Origin: Chryseobacterium taeanense
Lineage (GTDB): Bacteria > Bacteroidota > Bacteroidia > Flavobacteriales > Weeksellaceae
Assembly (NCBI RefSeq): GCF_900099685.1
Contig: NZ_FNDW01000002.1
Location: 124,001 to 188,000, forward strand
DNA length: 64,000 nucleotides
Direction: 5' to 3'
Part shown: positions 28,203 through 37,988 of the stretch, piece by piece
How positions within the stretch are numbered: position 1 is the first letter of the stretch
How the letters are laid out: each line of letters begins with the position of its first letter
Notes under the pieces: model-generated
Database searches by the model: none
What the model was told of the DNA's origin: nothing
Seen by the model: only the letters and a program-made list of their open reading frames with translations
Program-made: the position numbers and the translations under genes

Positions 28203-30926
28203 ATGAAAAAAATTGCTCAGCGCATCGCCATGACTGCCTTATGCTTGGTTACCAGCATCAATACATTCGGGCAACTTACTACAGTAAAAATCAACAAAAA
28301 CACAACCTATCAGAAAATAACAGGTTTCGGAGGATTCGTCTGCAGTCCGCAGTTCGGATACAACCACATGACGACTTCTGAAATTCAGACCCTTTGGGGA
28401 GCCAATAGCCAGGCAGGTTACAATATCATGAGACTGTATATTCCGGAAGGCAGCAGTAATTGGAGTGCTGCACTGGCAACGGCACAGCTCGCCAAATCTA
28501 TGGGACTTACTATTTTTGCCAGCCCGTGGACGATGCCCGCTGCCTGGAAAACAAACAACAGTGTGAACGCAGTTTATACAGACTCTAATGGTGTGCAACA
28601 AATCGGCTATCTTAAAACAGAAAACTATCAGGATTATGCACTTTATCTTAATAGTTTTGTGACTTATCTTCAGAATAACGGAGTCACTTTAGATTATATT
28701 TCCATTCAGAATGAGCCGGATGAAATGGCACAGTATCAGGGTTGTATCTGGACACCTACGCAGATTGCTAATTTTGTTAGGGATTATGGGCATCTTATCA
28801 ATTGTAAAGTAATTGCTCCGGAAAGTGTAGGACTTACAGACAACTATGCCAATGCGATGCTGAATCAGGCTACTATGGATAATTTTGAAGTTTACGGTGG
28901 TCACCAGTACGGACTTATGCAGTCTGCTTACAAACAGTTTCAGAATTACAATAAAGAAATCTGGCAAACGGAATATCTCATCAACTGGAATCCTTCCAAC
29001 ACTACACCTCGCGATTTCAACTGGAACCTGGATGCGTTCAATTTCGCTACCAGCATCAATAACACAATGCTTGGAAATGTGAATGCCTGGATTCATTATT
29101 CTGCGAAACGTTATTATGGACTTATGGGGGACGGAACCAACGGAACTACTGCCGGCGTGATGACCAAAAGAGGCTATATTCTTTCTCATTATGCAAAATA
29201 TACAACAGGAAAAACACGTATTGCTGCTACTTGGGGAGACAATACAGGCGTACTCCAGGGATCTTCTTATATTTCATTGGATGGGAATCAGGTAGTATTA
29301 ATGGTCATCAATCCTTCAGCAAATTCTTATGATCTTAAAGTTGATATTCCTTTTTATACGACTTCAGGAACAAAAGTATTGACCGATGCACAGAACAATA
29401 TGACGACCACCTCTCTTACGATGGCACAGACATTCCGTCCCGGGGTAACAATTAATGCTTCAAGTGTAATGACTTTCGTATTCAATAAAAGCGGTGAACG
29501 CCCGGTTTCACAAATGACAGGAAGTGATATCCGTTACAATAAAGTTGAAACCATGACTCCTACAAATTCAGCTTTCGGAACAGGATACAATATCAGCAAT
29601 ACAACAGCAACATTCTCCAATGCCAGTCCGCTTTTTAGCTCAAATACCACTGCATCCAACGGTTATTTACAGCTTAATGACCGTTACAACAAAATGGTGC
29701 TGCATGTCAACAGCTTTACCACAGCAGGACAAAGTTATTCAGACAATACCACATTGTATTATATCAACAGTCAGGGTGTTGTAAAATCTTATAATTACGG
29801 GAAAATAAACTTCCCGACAGGAGGTAATTTTGATATTACGCTGGACATTTCAAGACAGGTGCTTACTGATGGATGCAAAGGAATCTTAGGGCTTCGCAAT
29901 TCCAATTACAGTTCAGTTCTTACATTAAATTTAGGCGATGTATATTTCAATATCGGAAACGAAGTTGCCTCTAAATTTTCAGGAACATATTCCGACGGAG
30001 ACAGCAACCTGATGGATGCTCTGGAAAATGGATATTATACCTCAGTAGATTTTAAAAATACAACAGGAACGACTTCAGCCAACAACTGGCAACCGGCGAG
30101 TGCTAATTCCAACAGCATTTATTACGTACCCAATACGGTAACATCATCCAGCAACAATGTGATTTCCGGGACAAACTGTACTAATCTTGTTCTTTCAGAT
30201 CAGGGAAAAGATTTCCAGGTTCCTTATACTTTTAATGCTGCATCGGCATCGTATTCCCGCACCTTCAACGGATTTGAAGTCTTGATGTTACCTTTCACTG
30301 CGACAATCCCGTCCGGAGTAACAGCCTATACAATGACACCGGGAGCTTCTGCTATCTCCTGCACTGCAATTAGTAATGGAACAATACCAGCCAACACCCC
30401 GGTACTTATCAATGCAACCGGAAGCATTACCTTCCAGGGAACAGGAAGCGTTTCAACGCCGAAAGCCATCACTGTAAACCAAATGAACGGGGTGTACAAT
30501 ACGATAAAAGTTCCTGTCAACAGTTACGTATTAAAAACCGTAAACGGAACTACAGGATTTTATAAAGTCACTGCGGGAAGCGAACCGCTTATCAATCCTT
30601 TCAGAGCATATCTTACGGAGGAAAATACGTATGCTGCATCCGTTCTTCCGTTAAGTTTTGCTACGCTGCGTACCAGCGATCTTCTGGCAGATAAAAATGA
30701 AGTGGATCTGTATCCTAACCCCGCTAAAAACGAAATTTTTATCAATGTAAAATCTTCGGGTACAGCTTCTTTATTTGATGCAAAAGGCACTCAGCTTCTC
30801 AAAAACCTGCCGTTACATACAGGCAAAAACCATATTGATATAGGGCATCTTCCTTCCGGAATATATATGCTGGAAATTACCCAATCCAATAATAAAACCG
30901 TCGAGAAAAAATTTATTAAACAATAA
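28203..30926 (+). CDS. GH30 glucuronoxylanase with T9SS sorting domain
   Basis: 907 aa extracellular endo-xylanase. A signal peptide (about 1-23, ending NTFGQ) precedes the GH30 barrel plus side beta-domain (about 25-425). The acid/base is Glu171 in SIQNEPDE and the nucleophile is Glu257 in EIWQTEY. AKRYYG (Arg303, Tyr305) aligns with the IRRSYG segment of GH30_8 enzymes, whose Arg and Tyr bind the glucuronate side chain, so glucuronoxylan specificity is likely. A Ser/Thr/Asn-rich region of about 400 residues of unknown fold follows. The last about 75 residues are a type A T9SS C-terminal domain (DLYPNPAKNEIFINV, then LPSGIYMLEI and KKFIKQ). It is the only T9SS-tagged enzyme in the window, marking it as the surface or released enzyme that makes the first cuts. 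Confidence 0.88.
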   Translation: MKKIAQRIAMTALCLVTSINTFGQLTTVKINKNTTYQKITGFGGFVCSPQFGYNHMTTSEIQTLWGANSQAGYNIMRLYIPEGSSNWSAALATAQLAKSMGLTIFASPWTMPAAWKTNNSVNAVYTDSNGVQQIGYLKTENYQDYALYLNSFVTYLQNNGVTLDYISIQNEPDEMAQYQGCIWTPTQIANFVRDYGHLINCKVIAPESVGLTDNYANAMLNQATMDNFEVYGGHQYGLMQSAYKQFQNYNKEIWQTEYLINWNPSNTTPRDFNWNLDAFNFATSINNTMLGNVNAWIHYSAKRYYGLMGDGTNGTTAGVMTKRGYILSHYAKYTTGKTRIAATWGDNTGVLQGSSYISLDGNQVVLMVINPSANSYDLKVDIPFYTTSGTKVLTDAQNNMTTTSLTMAQTFRPGVTINASSVMTFVFNKSGERPVSQMTGSDIRYNKVETMTPTNSAFGTGYNISNTTATFSNASPLFSSNTTASNGYLQLNDRYNKMVLHVNSFTTAGQSYSDNTTLYYINSQGVVKSYNYGKINFPTGGNFDITLDISRQVLTDGCKGILGLRNSNYSSVLTLNLGDVYFNIGNEVASKFSGTYSDGDSNLMDALENGYYTSVDFKNTTGTTSANNWQPASANSNSIYYVPNTVTSSSNNVISGTNCTNLVLSDQGKDFQVPYTFNAASASYSRTFNGFEVLMLPFTATIPSGVTAYTMTPGASAISCTAISNGTIPANTPVLINATGSITFQGTGSVSTPKAITVNQMNGVYNTIKVPVNSYVLKTVNGTTGFYKVTAGSEPLINPFRAYLTEENTYAASVLPLSFATLRTSDLLADKNEVDLYPNPAKNEIFINVKSSGTASLFDAKGTQLLKNLPLHTGKNHIDIGHLPSGIYMLEITQSNNKTVEKKFIKQ

Positions 30927-30957
30927 ATGAGTTTGAGACTTACATTTATATCTCTTC

Positions 30958-30981
30958 AAAGCCACCAACAACGGTGGCTTT
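30958..30981 (+). terminator. Rho-independent-type terminator after GH30
   Basis: AAAGCCACC-AACAAC-GGTGGCTTT is a perfect nine-pair stem with a six-base loop beginning 31 bases after the GH30 stop. The GTTGT that follows is a short T-rich tail. It closes the long plus-strand enzyme run before the GH3 promoter region. Confidence 0.75.
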
Positions 30982-31296
30982 GTTGTATTCATTGAACTAT
31001 GGCTTTGTAATTTAATTCAAAATTAAGGATTCAAGATACACCGTATAGGTCTTATAATGAATAATATATATCTTAAAATAATATTTGTTAGTACTAAATA
31101 AATATTTTCAGGTCTAAGACTTAAAAATATAAGCATTAAGTATATTTTTTTAAGCTTTAAATAGATGTTTTTTAGTCTTATGTAAATAATTATTTATTTA
31201 AAATGTAAAAATATCATTACGTTAAATTTTATACTCATTAGCAGTTTTGCAATAAGGATAAGTTTATTTCTGGAGAAGAATCAATTTAAAAAAAAA
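30982..31296. other. AT-rich intergenic stretch before GH3
   Basis: This part of the 488-base gap between GH30 and GH3 is very AT-rich with many short imperfect repeats of the TTAAAAATATAAG/TTTTTAAGCTT kind. I see no ORF, RNA gene or clear promoter in it. The operator and promoter of GH3 follow immediately. Confidence 0.5.
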
Positions 31297-31340
31297 TAAG
31301 TGTGAACAATACATTTATTTAAAATAGAATCTTATATTTG
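31297..31340 (+). promoter_or_regulatory. GH3 promoter with candidate NUDIX-regulator operator
   Basis: The operator half-sites TAAGTGT (31297-31303) and ACATTTA (31311-31317) flank seven bases. A perfect Bacteroidota -7 box TATATTTG lies at 31333-31340, 15 bases further, so the right half-site covers the expected -33 region and bound protein should block sigma factor. The block is nearly identical to that before araB (36166-36208), including the bases AGAATCT before the box and GTTTT after it. About 75 bases separate the box from the GH3 ATG. Confidence 0.75.
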
Positions 31341-31414
31341 TTTTTCATAAAAACAGGCGGATAGTTTAATTTCTGCTAAAATTTTTAACCATATAATATT
31401 CTTGTTGTATCCAA

Positions 31415-34042
31415 ATGAAAAAGATTCTGTTAAATATATCAATCTTCATGTGCGCTGTCTCATCTGCACAGAATTTCAAATATCCTTTTCAAAATCCTAA
31501 ACTTCCGGTCGATCAGAGAATCGAAAATCTTCTCGGATTATTAACGGTGGATGAAAAAATAGGAATGATGATGGACAATTCCAAAGCTGTTCCGAGATTG
31601 GATATTCCCGGTTATGGATGGTGGAATGAAGCGCTGCACGGCGTGGCAAGAGCAGGTACCGCTACCGTTTTTCCACAGGCCATTGGTCTGGCAGCAACCT
31701 GGGATGTACCGGAGCATCTGAAAACTTTTGAAATGATTTCAGACGAAGCACGGGCAAAATACAATAAATCTTTCGATGAATCTCAAAAAACCGGACGTTA
31801 CGAAGGTCTTACTTTCTGGACACCGAACATTAATATCTTCCGAGACCCTAGATGGGGAAGAGGCCAGGAAACCTACGGAGAGGATCCTTATCTTACCGCA
31901 AGTCTTGGAGTGGCCGCTGTAAAAGGATTACAGGGAAATGATCCGAAATATTTCAAAACCCACGCCTGCGCCAAGCACTTCGCTGTTCACAGCGGCCCGG
32001 AGTGGAACCGCCACTCTTACAATGCTGAGATCTCACATCGTGATCTTTATGAAACCTATCTTCCGGCCTTCAAAGCATTGGTTTTAGAAGGAAATGTGAG
32101 AGAAGTGATGTGCGCTTATAACGCTTTCGACGGTCAGCCTTGTTGCGCCAACAATACTTTACTGACAGAAATTCTAAGAGGAAAATGGAATTATGATGGA
32201 ATGGTCGTTTCCGACTGTTGGGCATTGGCAGATTTTTACCAGAAACAATATCACGGAACACATCCCGACGAGAAAAGTACCGCCGCAGATGCTTTGAAAC
32301 ATTCCACAGATCTGGAATGTGGTGACACGTATAATAATTTAAATAAGTCTCTCGCAAGCGGATTAATCACAGAGAAAGACCTTGATATTTCAATGCGCAG
32401 AATTCTGAAAGGTTGGTTTGAGTTGGGAATGCTTGATCCTAAATCTTCCGTCCATTGGAATTCAATTCCATATTCTGTTGTGGATTCTGATGAACATAAA
32501 AAGCAGGCGTTGAAAATGGCACAAAAATCAATTGTGCTGATGAAAAATGATAAAAATGTTTTGCCTTTAAATAAAAACATAAAAAAAATTGCGGTTGTCG
32601 GTCCAAATGCCGATGACGGACTCATGCAGCTGGGAAATTATAACGGAACTCCTTCGTCTATCGTAACAATTCTTGATGGAATTAAAACCAAATTTCCAAA
32701 CGCAGAAATCATTTATGAGAAAGGAACCGAAGTCGCCGATCCATCTTCCAGAACTTCGCTTTACCAAAGCTTTTTAAGCCAGAAAAAAGGCGAGAAAGGA
32801 ATGAAAGTTACTTTTTTCAACAATAATGAATTTAAAGGAACTCCTGCTAATATTTCAGTCAATAAAGCAGGAATCAACTACAACAGTTTCGGCGGAACCC
32901 AGCTTGCCCCGAATGTGGGAAGAGAAAACACTTCGGCGATTATTTCCGGCGTTTTCAAAAGTCCTTACACAGGCGATGTTATTCTTTCACCTTCAACATC
33001 CGATGTTTACACACTTTTTGTTGATGGAAAAGAAATTGCTACGAGAAAAGGTCCCGATGCCAGACATCCTTCAGAATTTCCTGTGAAAATGGAAAAAGGA
33101 AAAGAATATCAGATCGAGTTACGCCACACCCAGAAAGGAAAATATGTAAGCATCACATTCGACGTGTACAGAAAAGACCCTGTGAATTTTGCTGCCGTAA
33201 GGGAAAGAGTGAAAGACGCGAACGTTATTGTTTTCGCAGGCGGACTTTCTCCAAGTCTGGAAGGTGAAGAAATGATGGTCAATGCAGAAGGTTTCAAAGG
33301 TGGTGATAAAACGTCCATCGATCTACCGAAAGTTCAGCGTGAATTGCTGGCTGAATTACGTAAAACAGGAAAGCCTGTCGTTTTCGTGCTTTGTATAGGA
33401 AGTTCATTAGGATTAGAACAGGACGAAAAAAATTATGATGCTTTACTGAATGTATGGTATGGCGGGCAGTCGGGAGGAACTGCGGTTGCAGATGTGTTGG
33501 CGGGAGATTATAATCCGTCAGGAAAATTACCGGTTACATTCTACAAAAATCTCGAACAGCTCGACAATAATTTGTCTAAAACCAGCAAACATCAGGGCTT
33601 TGAGAATTACGATATGCAGGGAAGAACCTATCGCTATATGAAAGAAAAGCCTTTGTATCCTTTCGGACATGGGTTGAGTTATTCAAAATTTATTTACGGA
33701 AATGCTAAACTGAACAAAAATACTATCAATGCTAATGAAAATCTGACGATTACAGTTCCTGTCACCAATACTTCCGGAAGAGACGGGGAAGAAGTCGTTG
33801 AGATTTATGTGAAACGCAACAATGATCCGTTGGCACCCGTAAAAACATTAAGAGCATTCCAAAGAGTAGCTGTTCCTTCCAACACCTCTAAAACGGTTGA
33901 ATTAACATTATCTCCCGATTCTTTTATGTTCTACGATGAAAAAGCAGATGATTTAGTATCAAAACCAGGAGATTATACCATCTTATACGGCGGCACTTCC
34001 GATGAATCGGGTTTGAAGAGTCTAAAATTACAGGTTAAATAA
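31415..34042 (+). CDS. GH3 beta-xylosidase with PA14 insertion
   Basis: Secreted 875 aa GH3 enzyme (signal ending VSSAQ, about residue 19). The barrel has GYGWWNEALHGVARAG, FWTPNINIFRDPRWGRGQETYGEDP and the nucleophile Asp267 in GMVVSDCWA. The WWNEALHG and NIFRDPRWGRGQE motifs are those of the beta-xylosidase/alpha-arabinofuranosidase branch. A PA14-like domain is inserted in the second domain at about 445-590, and a fibronectin III-like domain closes the protein. It probably trims xylose from the non-reducing ends of debranched xylo-oligosaccharides in the periplasm. It has its own promoter with a candidate operator, and GH51 follows after 105 bases without an obvious terminator, so the pair is likely co-regulated with araBDA. 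Confidence 0.9.
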   Translation: MKKILLNISIFMCAVSSAQNFKYPFQNPKLPVDQRIENLLGLLTVDEKIGMMMDNSKAVPRLDIPGYGWWNEALHGVARAGTATVFPQAIGLAATWDVPEHLKTFEMISDEARAKYNKSFDESQKTGRYEGLTFWTPNINIFRDPRWGRGQETYGEDPYLTASLGVAAVKGLQGNDPKYFKTHACAKHFAVHSGPEWNRHSYNAEISHRDLYETYLPAFKALVLEGNVREVMCAYNAFDGQPCCANNTLLTEILRGKWNYDGMVVSDCWALADFYQKQYHGTHPDEKSTAADALKHSTDLECGDTYNNLNKSLASGLITEKDLDISMRRILKGWFELGMLDPKSSVHWNSIPYSVVDSDEHKKQALKMAQKSIVLMKNDKNVLPLNKNIKKIAVVGPNADDGLMQLGNYNGTPSSIVTILDGIKTKFPNAEIIYEKGTEVADPSSRTSLYQSFLSQKKGEKGMKVTFFNNNEFKGTPANISVNKAGINYNSFGGTQLAPNVGRENTSAIISGVFKSPYTGDVILSPSTSDVYTLFVDGKEIATRKGPDARHPSEFPVKMEKGKEYQIELRHTQKGKYVSITFDVYRKDPVNFAAVRERVKDANVIVFAGGLSPSLEGEEMMVNAEGFKGGDKTSIDLPKVQRELLAELRKTGKPVVFVLCIGSSLGLEQDEKNYDALLNVWYGGQSGGTAVADVLAGDYNPSGKLPVTFYKNLEQLDNNLSKTSKHQGFENYDMQGRTYRYMKEKPLYPFGHGLSYSKFIYGNAKLNKNTINANENLTITVPVTNTSGRDGEEVVEIYVKRNNDPLAPVKTLRAFQRVAVPSNTSKTVELTLSPDSFMFYDEKADDLVSKPGDYTILYGGTSDESGLKSLKLQVK

Positions 34043-34147
34043 TCTCAGAAATTTATTCAAAACCTTTCAGAAGTAATTGGAAATTTAAATCTGATAAATC
34101 AAAAAAATCTGCGAGAACAAAATGTCTTCGTCTAAATTAACCAATCA

Positions 34148-36130
34148 ATGAAAACAAAATCCAAAATATTCGCAACCGTATTTTCTTTAAGTGTAGCCTT
34201 CTTTTCAGCACAAAACGGAAATGTCAAAAAACATTTTCTCGATTTAGACGGAGCTTCTACCAACATCAAAATCCAGCCAACGATGTACGGGATTTTTTTC
34301 GAAGACATCAACTTTGCAGCAGACGGCGGATTGTACGCAGAACTCATTAAAAATCGCAGCTTCGAATTCGATGAACCTTTAACAGGCTGGAAACAACCCA
34401 ACACAAAAACATTGTCTCCCAACTTAGATTCCGGATTTTTAACAATTATAACCGATAAATCCAAAACCAATAAAAACTACGCAAGAATTACCGTTTGGAA
34501 TGATAAAAGCTATCTGCTGGAGAATGAAGGTTTCAGAGGAATTGGGCTGCATCAGGGTGAGAAATACGATTTAAGCTTTAATCTGGAAAATGTTTCAGGA
34601 AATATTTCTGCCGTTAATACAAATCTGATTGATGAAAACGGAACAGTGATTTCCTCAGTTTCTACAATCATAAAAGGTGGAGGATGGCAAAAATATAATG
34701 CTGTTTTTGCACCTTCCAAAACCGTTGAAAAAGCTAGACTTCAAATCACATTTACCGGAAAAGGAATTGTGAATATGGATATGATCTCATTGTTTCCGCA
34801 AGACACCTGGAAAGGCAGAAAAGGCGGTTTAAGAAAAGATCTGGTTCAGAAATTATATGATTTACAGCCGGGATTTCTACGTTTTCCGGGTGGGTGTATT
34901 GTAGAAGGCAGAACGTTGGCGGAACGATACCAGTGGAAAAAAACAATTGGTAAAGTAGAAGACAGGGAAAATCTTATCAATAAATGGAACAACGGATTTG
35001 CGCACCGCCTCACACCGGATTACTGGCAGTCTTTTGGCCTTGGATTTTTTGAATATTTCCAGCTGGCGGAAGATTTGGGCGCAGAACCACTTCCAATTCT
35101 CAGTTGCGGAATGGCCTGCCAGTTCAATACTGCAGAATTGGTAAAAATGGAAGATTTGGATCCTTATGTTCAGGATGCTTTGGATTTGATTGAATTTGCA
35201 AACGGCGATTCCAATACGAAATGGGGGAAAATTCGTACTGAAATGGGACATCCGCTATCTTTTAATATGAAATTCATTGGTGTTGGAAACGAGCAATGGG
35301 GAGCAGATTACATCGAACGTTACAAAGTTTTTGAAAAAGCGATACACGCTAAATATCCCGATATTAAAATCATTTCCGGAAGCGGGCCGTCTCCTGATGG
35401 CGAATTTTTCGACTACGGATGGAAAGAATTGAAAAAGCTTAACGCCCAGATCGTCGACGAACATTACTACAACTCCCCGGAATGGTTTATGAAAAACGCC
35501 GGAAGATATGATAAATACGATCGTTCAGGACCAAAAGTTTTCGCCGGCGAATACGCTGCACAATCAGTTGGCGTGGTAAAACCTGATAACAAAAACAATT
35601 GGCTGACCGCCCTTTCGGAAGCAGCATTCATGACAGGCCTGGAAAGAAATGCGGATGTTGTCTATATGACTTCTTATGCACCGCTGTTTGCCCATGCCGA
35701 AGGTTGGCAATGGACACCGGATTTAATTTGGTTTAATAATTTAAAATCTTACGCAACCCCGAATTATTACGTTCAGAAACTTTTTTCCAATAATAGAGGA
35801 ACAGAAGTTCTAAACATCACAGAAAACGGAAAACCTTTAACCGGACAGGATGATCTGTATGCAACAGCGGTTAAAGATGAATCAAATAAAGGAATAATCA
35901 TCAAAATAGTAAATACCGATAGCGGAAGTAAATCATTGGCGATCAATCCGAAAAATATAAGCTTAGGAAAAAATCTCACCAAAATTATTCTGACAGCACC
36001 GCAGCTTTCTACCGAGAATAGTTTTGAAAATGAAGTCATTCAACCCAAAGAAGAAACTCTAAGTCTTAAAAAGGGAAATATAAAAATTGATATTCCTGCT
36101 CAATCTCTAGTTATTTTAAAAATAAATTGA
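34148..36130 (+). CDS. GH51 alpha-L-arabinofuranosidase, secreted
   Basis: 660 aa retaining arabinofuranosidase. The signal peptide ends FFSAQ at about residue 22. A CBM4_9-like jelly roll (about 75-215) interrupts the N-terminal part, as is usual for the secreted Bacteroidota branch of GH51. Barrel motifs are FLRFPGGCIVEG, GVGNEQWG with acid/base Glu382 and VFAGEYAA with nucleophile Glu468. The C-terminal beta-sandwich starts at about 555. It releases arabinose from arabinoxylan or arabinan oligosaccharides. It lies between GH3 and the araBDA operon, which consumes the product. The araB promoter with its operator begins 35 bases after its stop. Confidence 0.92.
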   Translation: MKTKSKIFATVFSLSVAFFSAQNGNVKKHFLDLDGASTNIKIQPTMYGIFFEDINFAADGGLYAELIKNRSFEFDEPLTGWKQPNTKTLSPNLDSGFLTIITDKSKTNKNYARITVWNDKSYLLENEGFRGIGLHQGEKYDLSFNLENVSGNISAVNTNLIDENGTVISSVSTIIKGGGWQKYNAVFAPSKTVEKARLQITFTGKGIVNMDMISLFPQDTWKGRKGGLRKDLVQKLYDLQPGFLRFPGGCIVEGRTLAERYQWKKTIGKVEDRENLINKWNNGFAHRLTPDYWQSFGLGFFEYFQLAEDLGAEPLPILSCGMACQFNTAELVKMEDLDPYVQDALDLIEFANGDSNTKWGKIRTEMGHPLSFNMKFIGVGNEQWGADYIERYKVFEKAIHAKYPDIKIISGSGPSPDGEFFDYGWKELKKLNAQIVDEHYYNSPEWFMKNAGRYDKYDRSGPKVFAGEYAAQSVGVVKPDNKNNWLTALSEAAFMTGLERNADVVYMTSYAPLFAHAEGWQWTPDLIWFNNLKSYATPNYYVQKLFSNNRGTEVLNITENGKPLTGQDDLYATAVKDESNKGIIIKIVNTDSGSKSLAINPKNISLGKNLTKIILTAPQLSTENSFENEVIQPKEETLSLKKGNIKIDIPAQSLVILKIN

Positions 36131-36165
36131 TTTTAAATCATTGATAAACAATGCTAAATAAAAAA

Positions 36166-36208
36166 TAAGTGTATTTAATACATTTAATTAAAAAGAATCT
36201 TATATTTG
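36166..36208 (+). promoter_or_regulatory. araB promoter with candidate NUDIX-regulator operator
   Basis: TAAGTGT (36166-36172) and ACATTTA (36180-36186) flank seven bases and form the best palindrome of the set. The -7 box TATATTTG is at 36201-36208, 14 bases further. The arrangement duplicates that before GH3, with only a few base differences over about 55 bases. The araB ATG lies 45 bases downstream of the box. Confidence 0.8.
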
Positions 36209-36252
36209 TTTTAAGATAAAAATCAGATAATCAAAATTAATTATTCACGTTA

Positions 36253-37953
36253 ATGAAAAAATACGTTATAGGGTTAGATTACGGTACCGATTCTGTTCGG
36301 GCAGTACTTATAGATACAGAAAACGGAAATGAACTTGCTTCATCGGTAAGTTATTATCAGCGCTGGAAAGAAGGACGTTTCTGTAGTCCGGAAAAAAATA
36401 GATTCAGGCAACATCCTTCAGACTACATTGAGGGGTTGGAAAAAACAATCACCGAAGTCGTTCAGCAGAGTGGTGTACAGCCGGAAGAAATCGTAAGCAT
36501 CTGTATTGATACGACCGGATCATCACCAATTCCTGTTAATCAGGATGGAGTAGCCCTTTCATTGACACCAGGGTTTGAAGAAAACCCTAATGCCATGATG
36601 GTATTGTGGAAAGATCATACGGCAATTCGTGAAGCCGAAGAAATCAATACTTGGGCGAGAACCTGGGGTGGTGAAAACTATACGAAATTTGAAGGAGGTA
36701 TTTATTCCTCAGAGTGGTTCTGGGCTAAAATTCTGCATATCAATCGTGTCGATGAAGAAGTGAAAAATGCAGCCTACAGCTGGATGGAGCACTGCGATTA
36801 CATCACGTTCCTTCTGTCAGATCACAAAGATCTAAAAACTTTTAAAAGAAGTCGCTGTGCTGCCGGTCATAAAGCCATGTGGCATGAAAGCTGGGGCGGA
36901 CTGCCTTCCAAAGATTTCCTCAACAGGCTCGATCCGTCTTTGGGGCAACTTAAAGAAAGACTTTACGAAAAAACATATACTTCGGACGAAATAGCGGGAC
37001 ACCTTAATGAAGAATGGGCCAAAAAGTTAGGATTAACAACTTCCACGATAATTGCTGTCGGAACATTTGATGCACATTCCGGTGCAGTAGGTGCAAAAGT
37101 AGAAGAAAATACGTTGATCAGAATTATGGGAACTTCTACCTGCGACATCATGGTAGCCCCAAATGATATTATTGGTGATAAAACTGTAAAAGGAATCTGC
37201 GGCCAGGTAGATGGATCTGTCATTCCTGGAATGATGGGGCTGGAAGCCGGACAGTCTGCCTTCGGAGACGTACTGGCCTGGTATCGTGATATTCTGATGT
37301 GGCCGGTAAACAATATGCTGAACGATTCCGAAATCATTTCTCTTGAACAAAAAGATCAGCTCAAAGAAGAATTTGAAAACAACCTCATTCGGAAACTAAC
37401 TGAAGAAGCGGAAAAGATTTCAAATGATGAAGCAATTCCGGTTGCCCTCGACTGGGTCAACGGAAGAAGAACTCCAGATGCCAATCAGGAACTAAAAGCT
37501 GCGATCAGCCATCTTTCATTGGGAACGAAAGCACCACATATTTTCAAAGCATTGGTCAATGCCATCTGTTTCGGAGCTAAAAAAATCGTAGATCGTTTCG
37601 AGGATGAAGGAGTTGTCATCAAAAAAGTAATCGGAATCGGAGGTGTAGCGAGAAAGTCACCGTTTATCATGCAAACACTTGCGAATGTATTGAATATGCC
37701 AATTATCGTTGCGGCTTCAGATCAGGCTCCGGCATTGGGCGCGGCCATTTATGCTGCTGTTGCAGCAGGCATTTATCCAAATGTACAGGAAGCCAGTCAG
37801 AAAATGGGTTCTGATTTCGAAGCTGAATACCATCCGCAGCCGGAATACGTTCAGCAGTATGCTGTGCTGATGGAGCAATATCAGCAACTGGCTGATTTCA
37901 CAGAAAATATAATAAAGTCTAAAAACAATCTTGAAGGCTCATTGGTAAATTAA
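36253..37953 (+). CDS. araB: Ribulokinase
   Basis: FGGY-family kinase (566 aa, normal length) phosphorylating L-ribulose to L-ribulose-5-phosphate in the cytoplasm. The N-terminal phosphate-binding segment is GLDYGTDSVRAVLIDTENG; DTTGSSPIPV and the sugar-contact region NAMMVLWKDHTA follow. The second ATP-binding half has GTSTCDIMVAP, GLEAGQSAFGD and GIGGVARKSPFIMQTLANV. It is the first gene of the arabinose operon araB-araD-araA-mutarotase-symporter, preceded by a near-ideal promoter and operator. Thirty-five bases separate it from araD. Confidence 0.95.
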   Translation: MKKYVIGLDYGTDSVRAVLIDTENGNELASSVSYYQRWKEGRFCSPEKNRFRQHPSDYIEGLEKTITEVVQQSGVQPEEIVSICIDTTGSSPIPVNQDGVALSLTPGFEENPNAMMVLWKDHTAIREAEEINTWARTWGGENYTKFEGGIYSSEWFWAKILHINRVDEEVKNAAYSWMEHCDYITFLLSDHKDLKTFKRSRCAAGHKAMWHESWGGLPSKDFLNRLDPSLGQLKERLYEKTYTSDEIAGHLNEEWAKKLGLTTSTIIAVGTFDAHSGAVGAKVEENTLIRIMGTSTCDIMVAPNDIIGDKTVKGICGQVDGSVIPGMMGLEAGQSAFGDVLAWYRDILMWPVNNMLNDSEIISLEQKDQLKEEFENNLIRKLTEEAEKISNDEAIPVALDWVNGRRTPDANQELKAAISHLSLGTKAPHIFKALVNAICFGAKKIVDRFEDEGVVIKKVIGIGGVARKSPFIMQTLANVLNMPIIVAASDQAPALGAAIYAAVAAGIYPNVQEASQKMGSDFEAEYHPQPEYVQQYAVLMEQYQQLADFTENIIKSKNNLEGSLVN

Positions 37954-37988
37954 ATCTGATGAAAAACAACATCCGAAAAATATAGAAA

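Noticed and set aside
28689..29189. 166-codon minus-strand frame within GH30
   Set aside because: It runs opposite the catalytic region; no independent evidence of coding.
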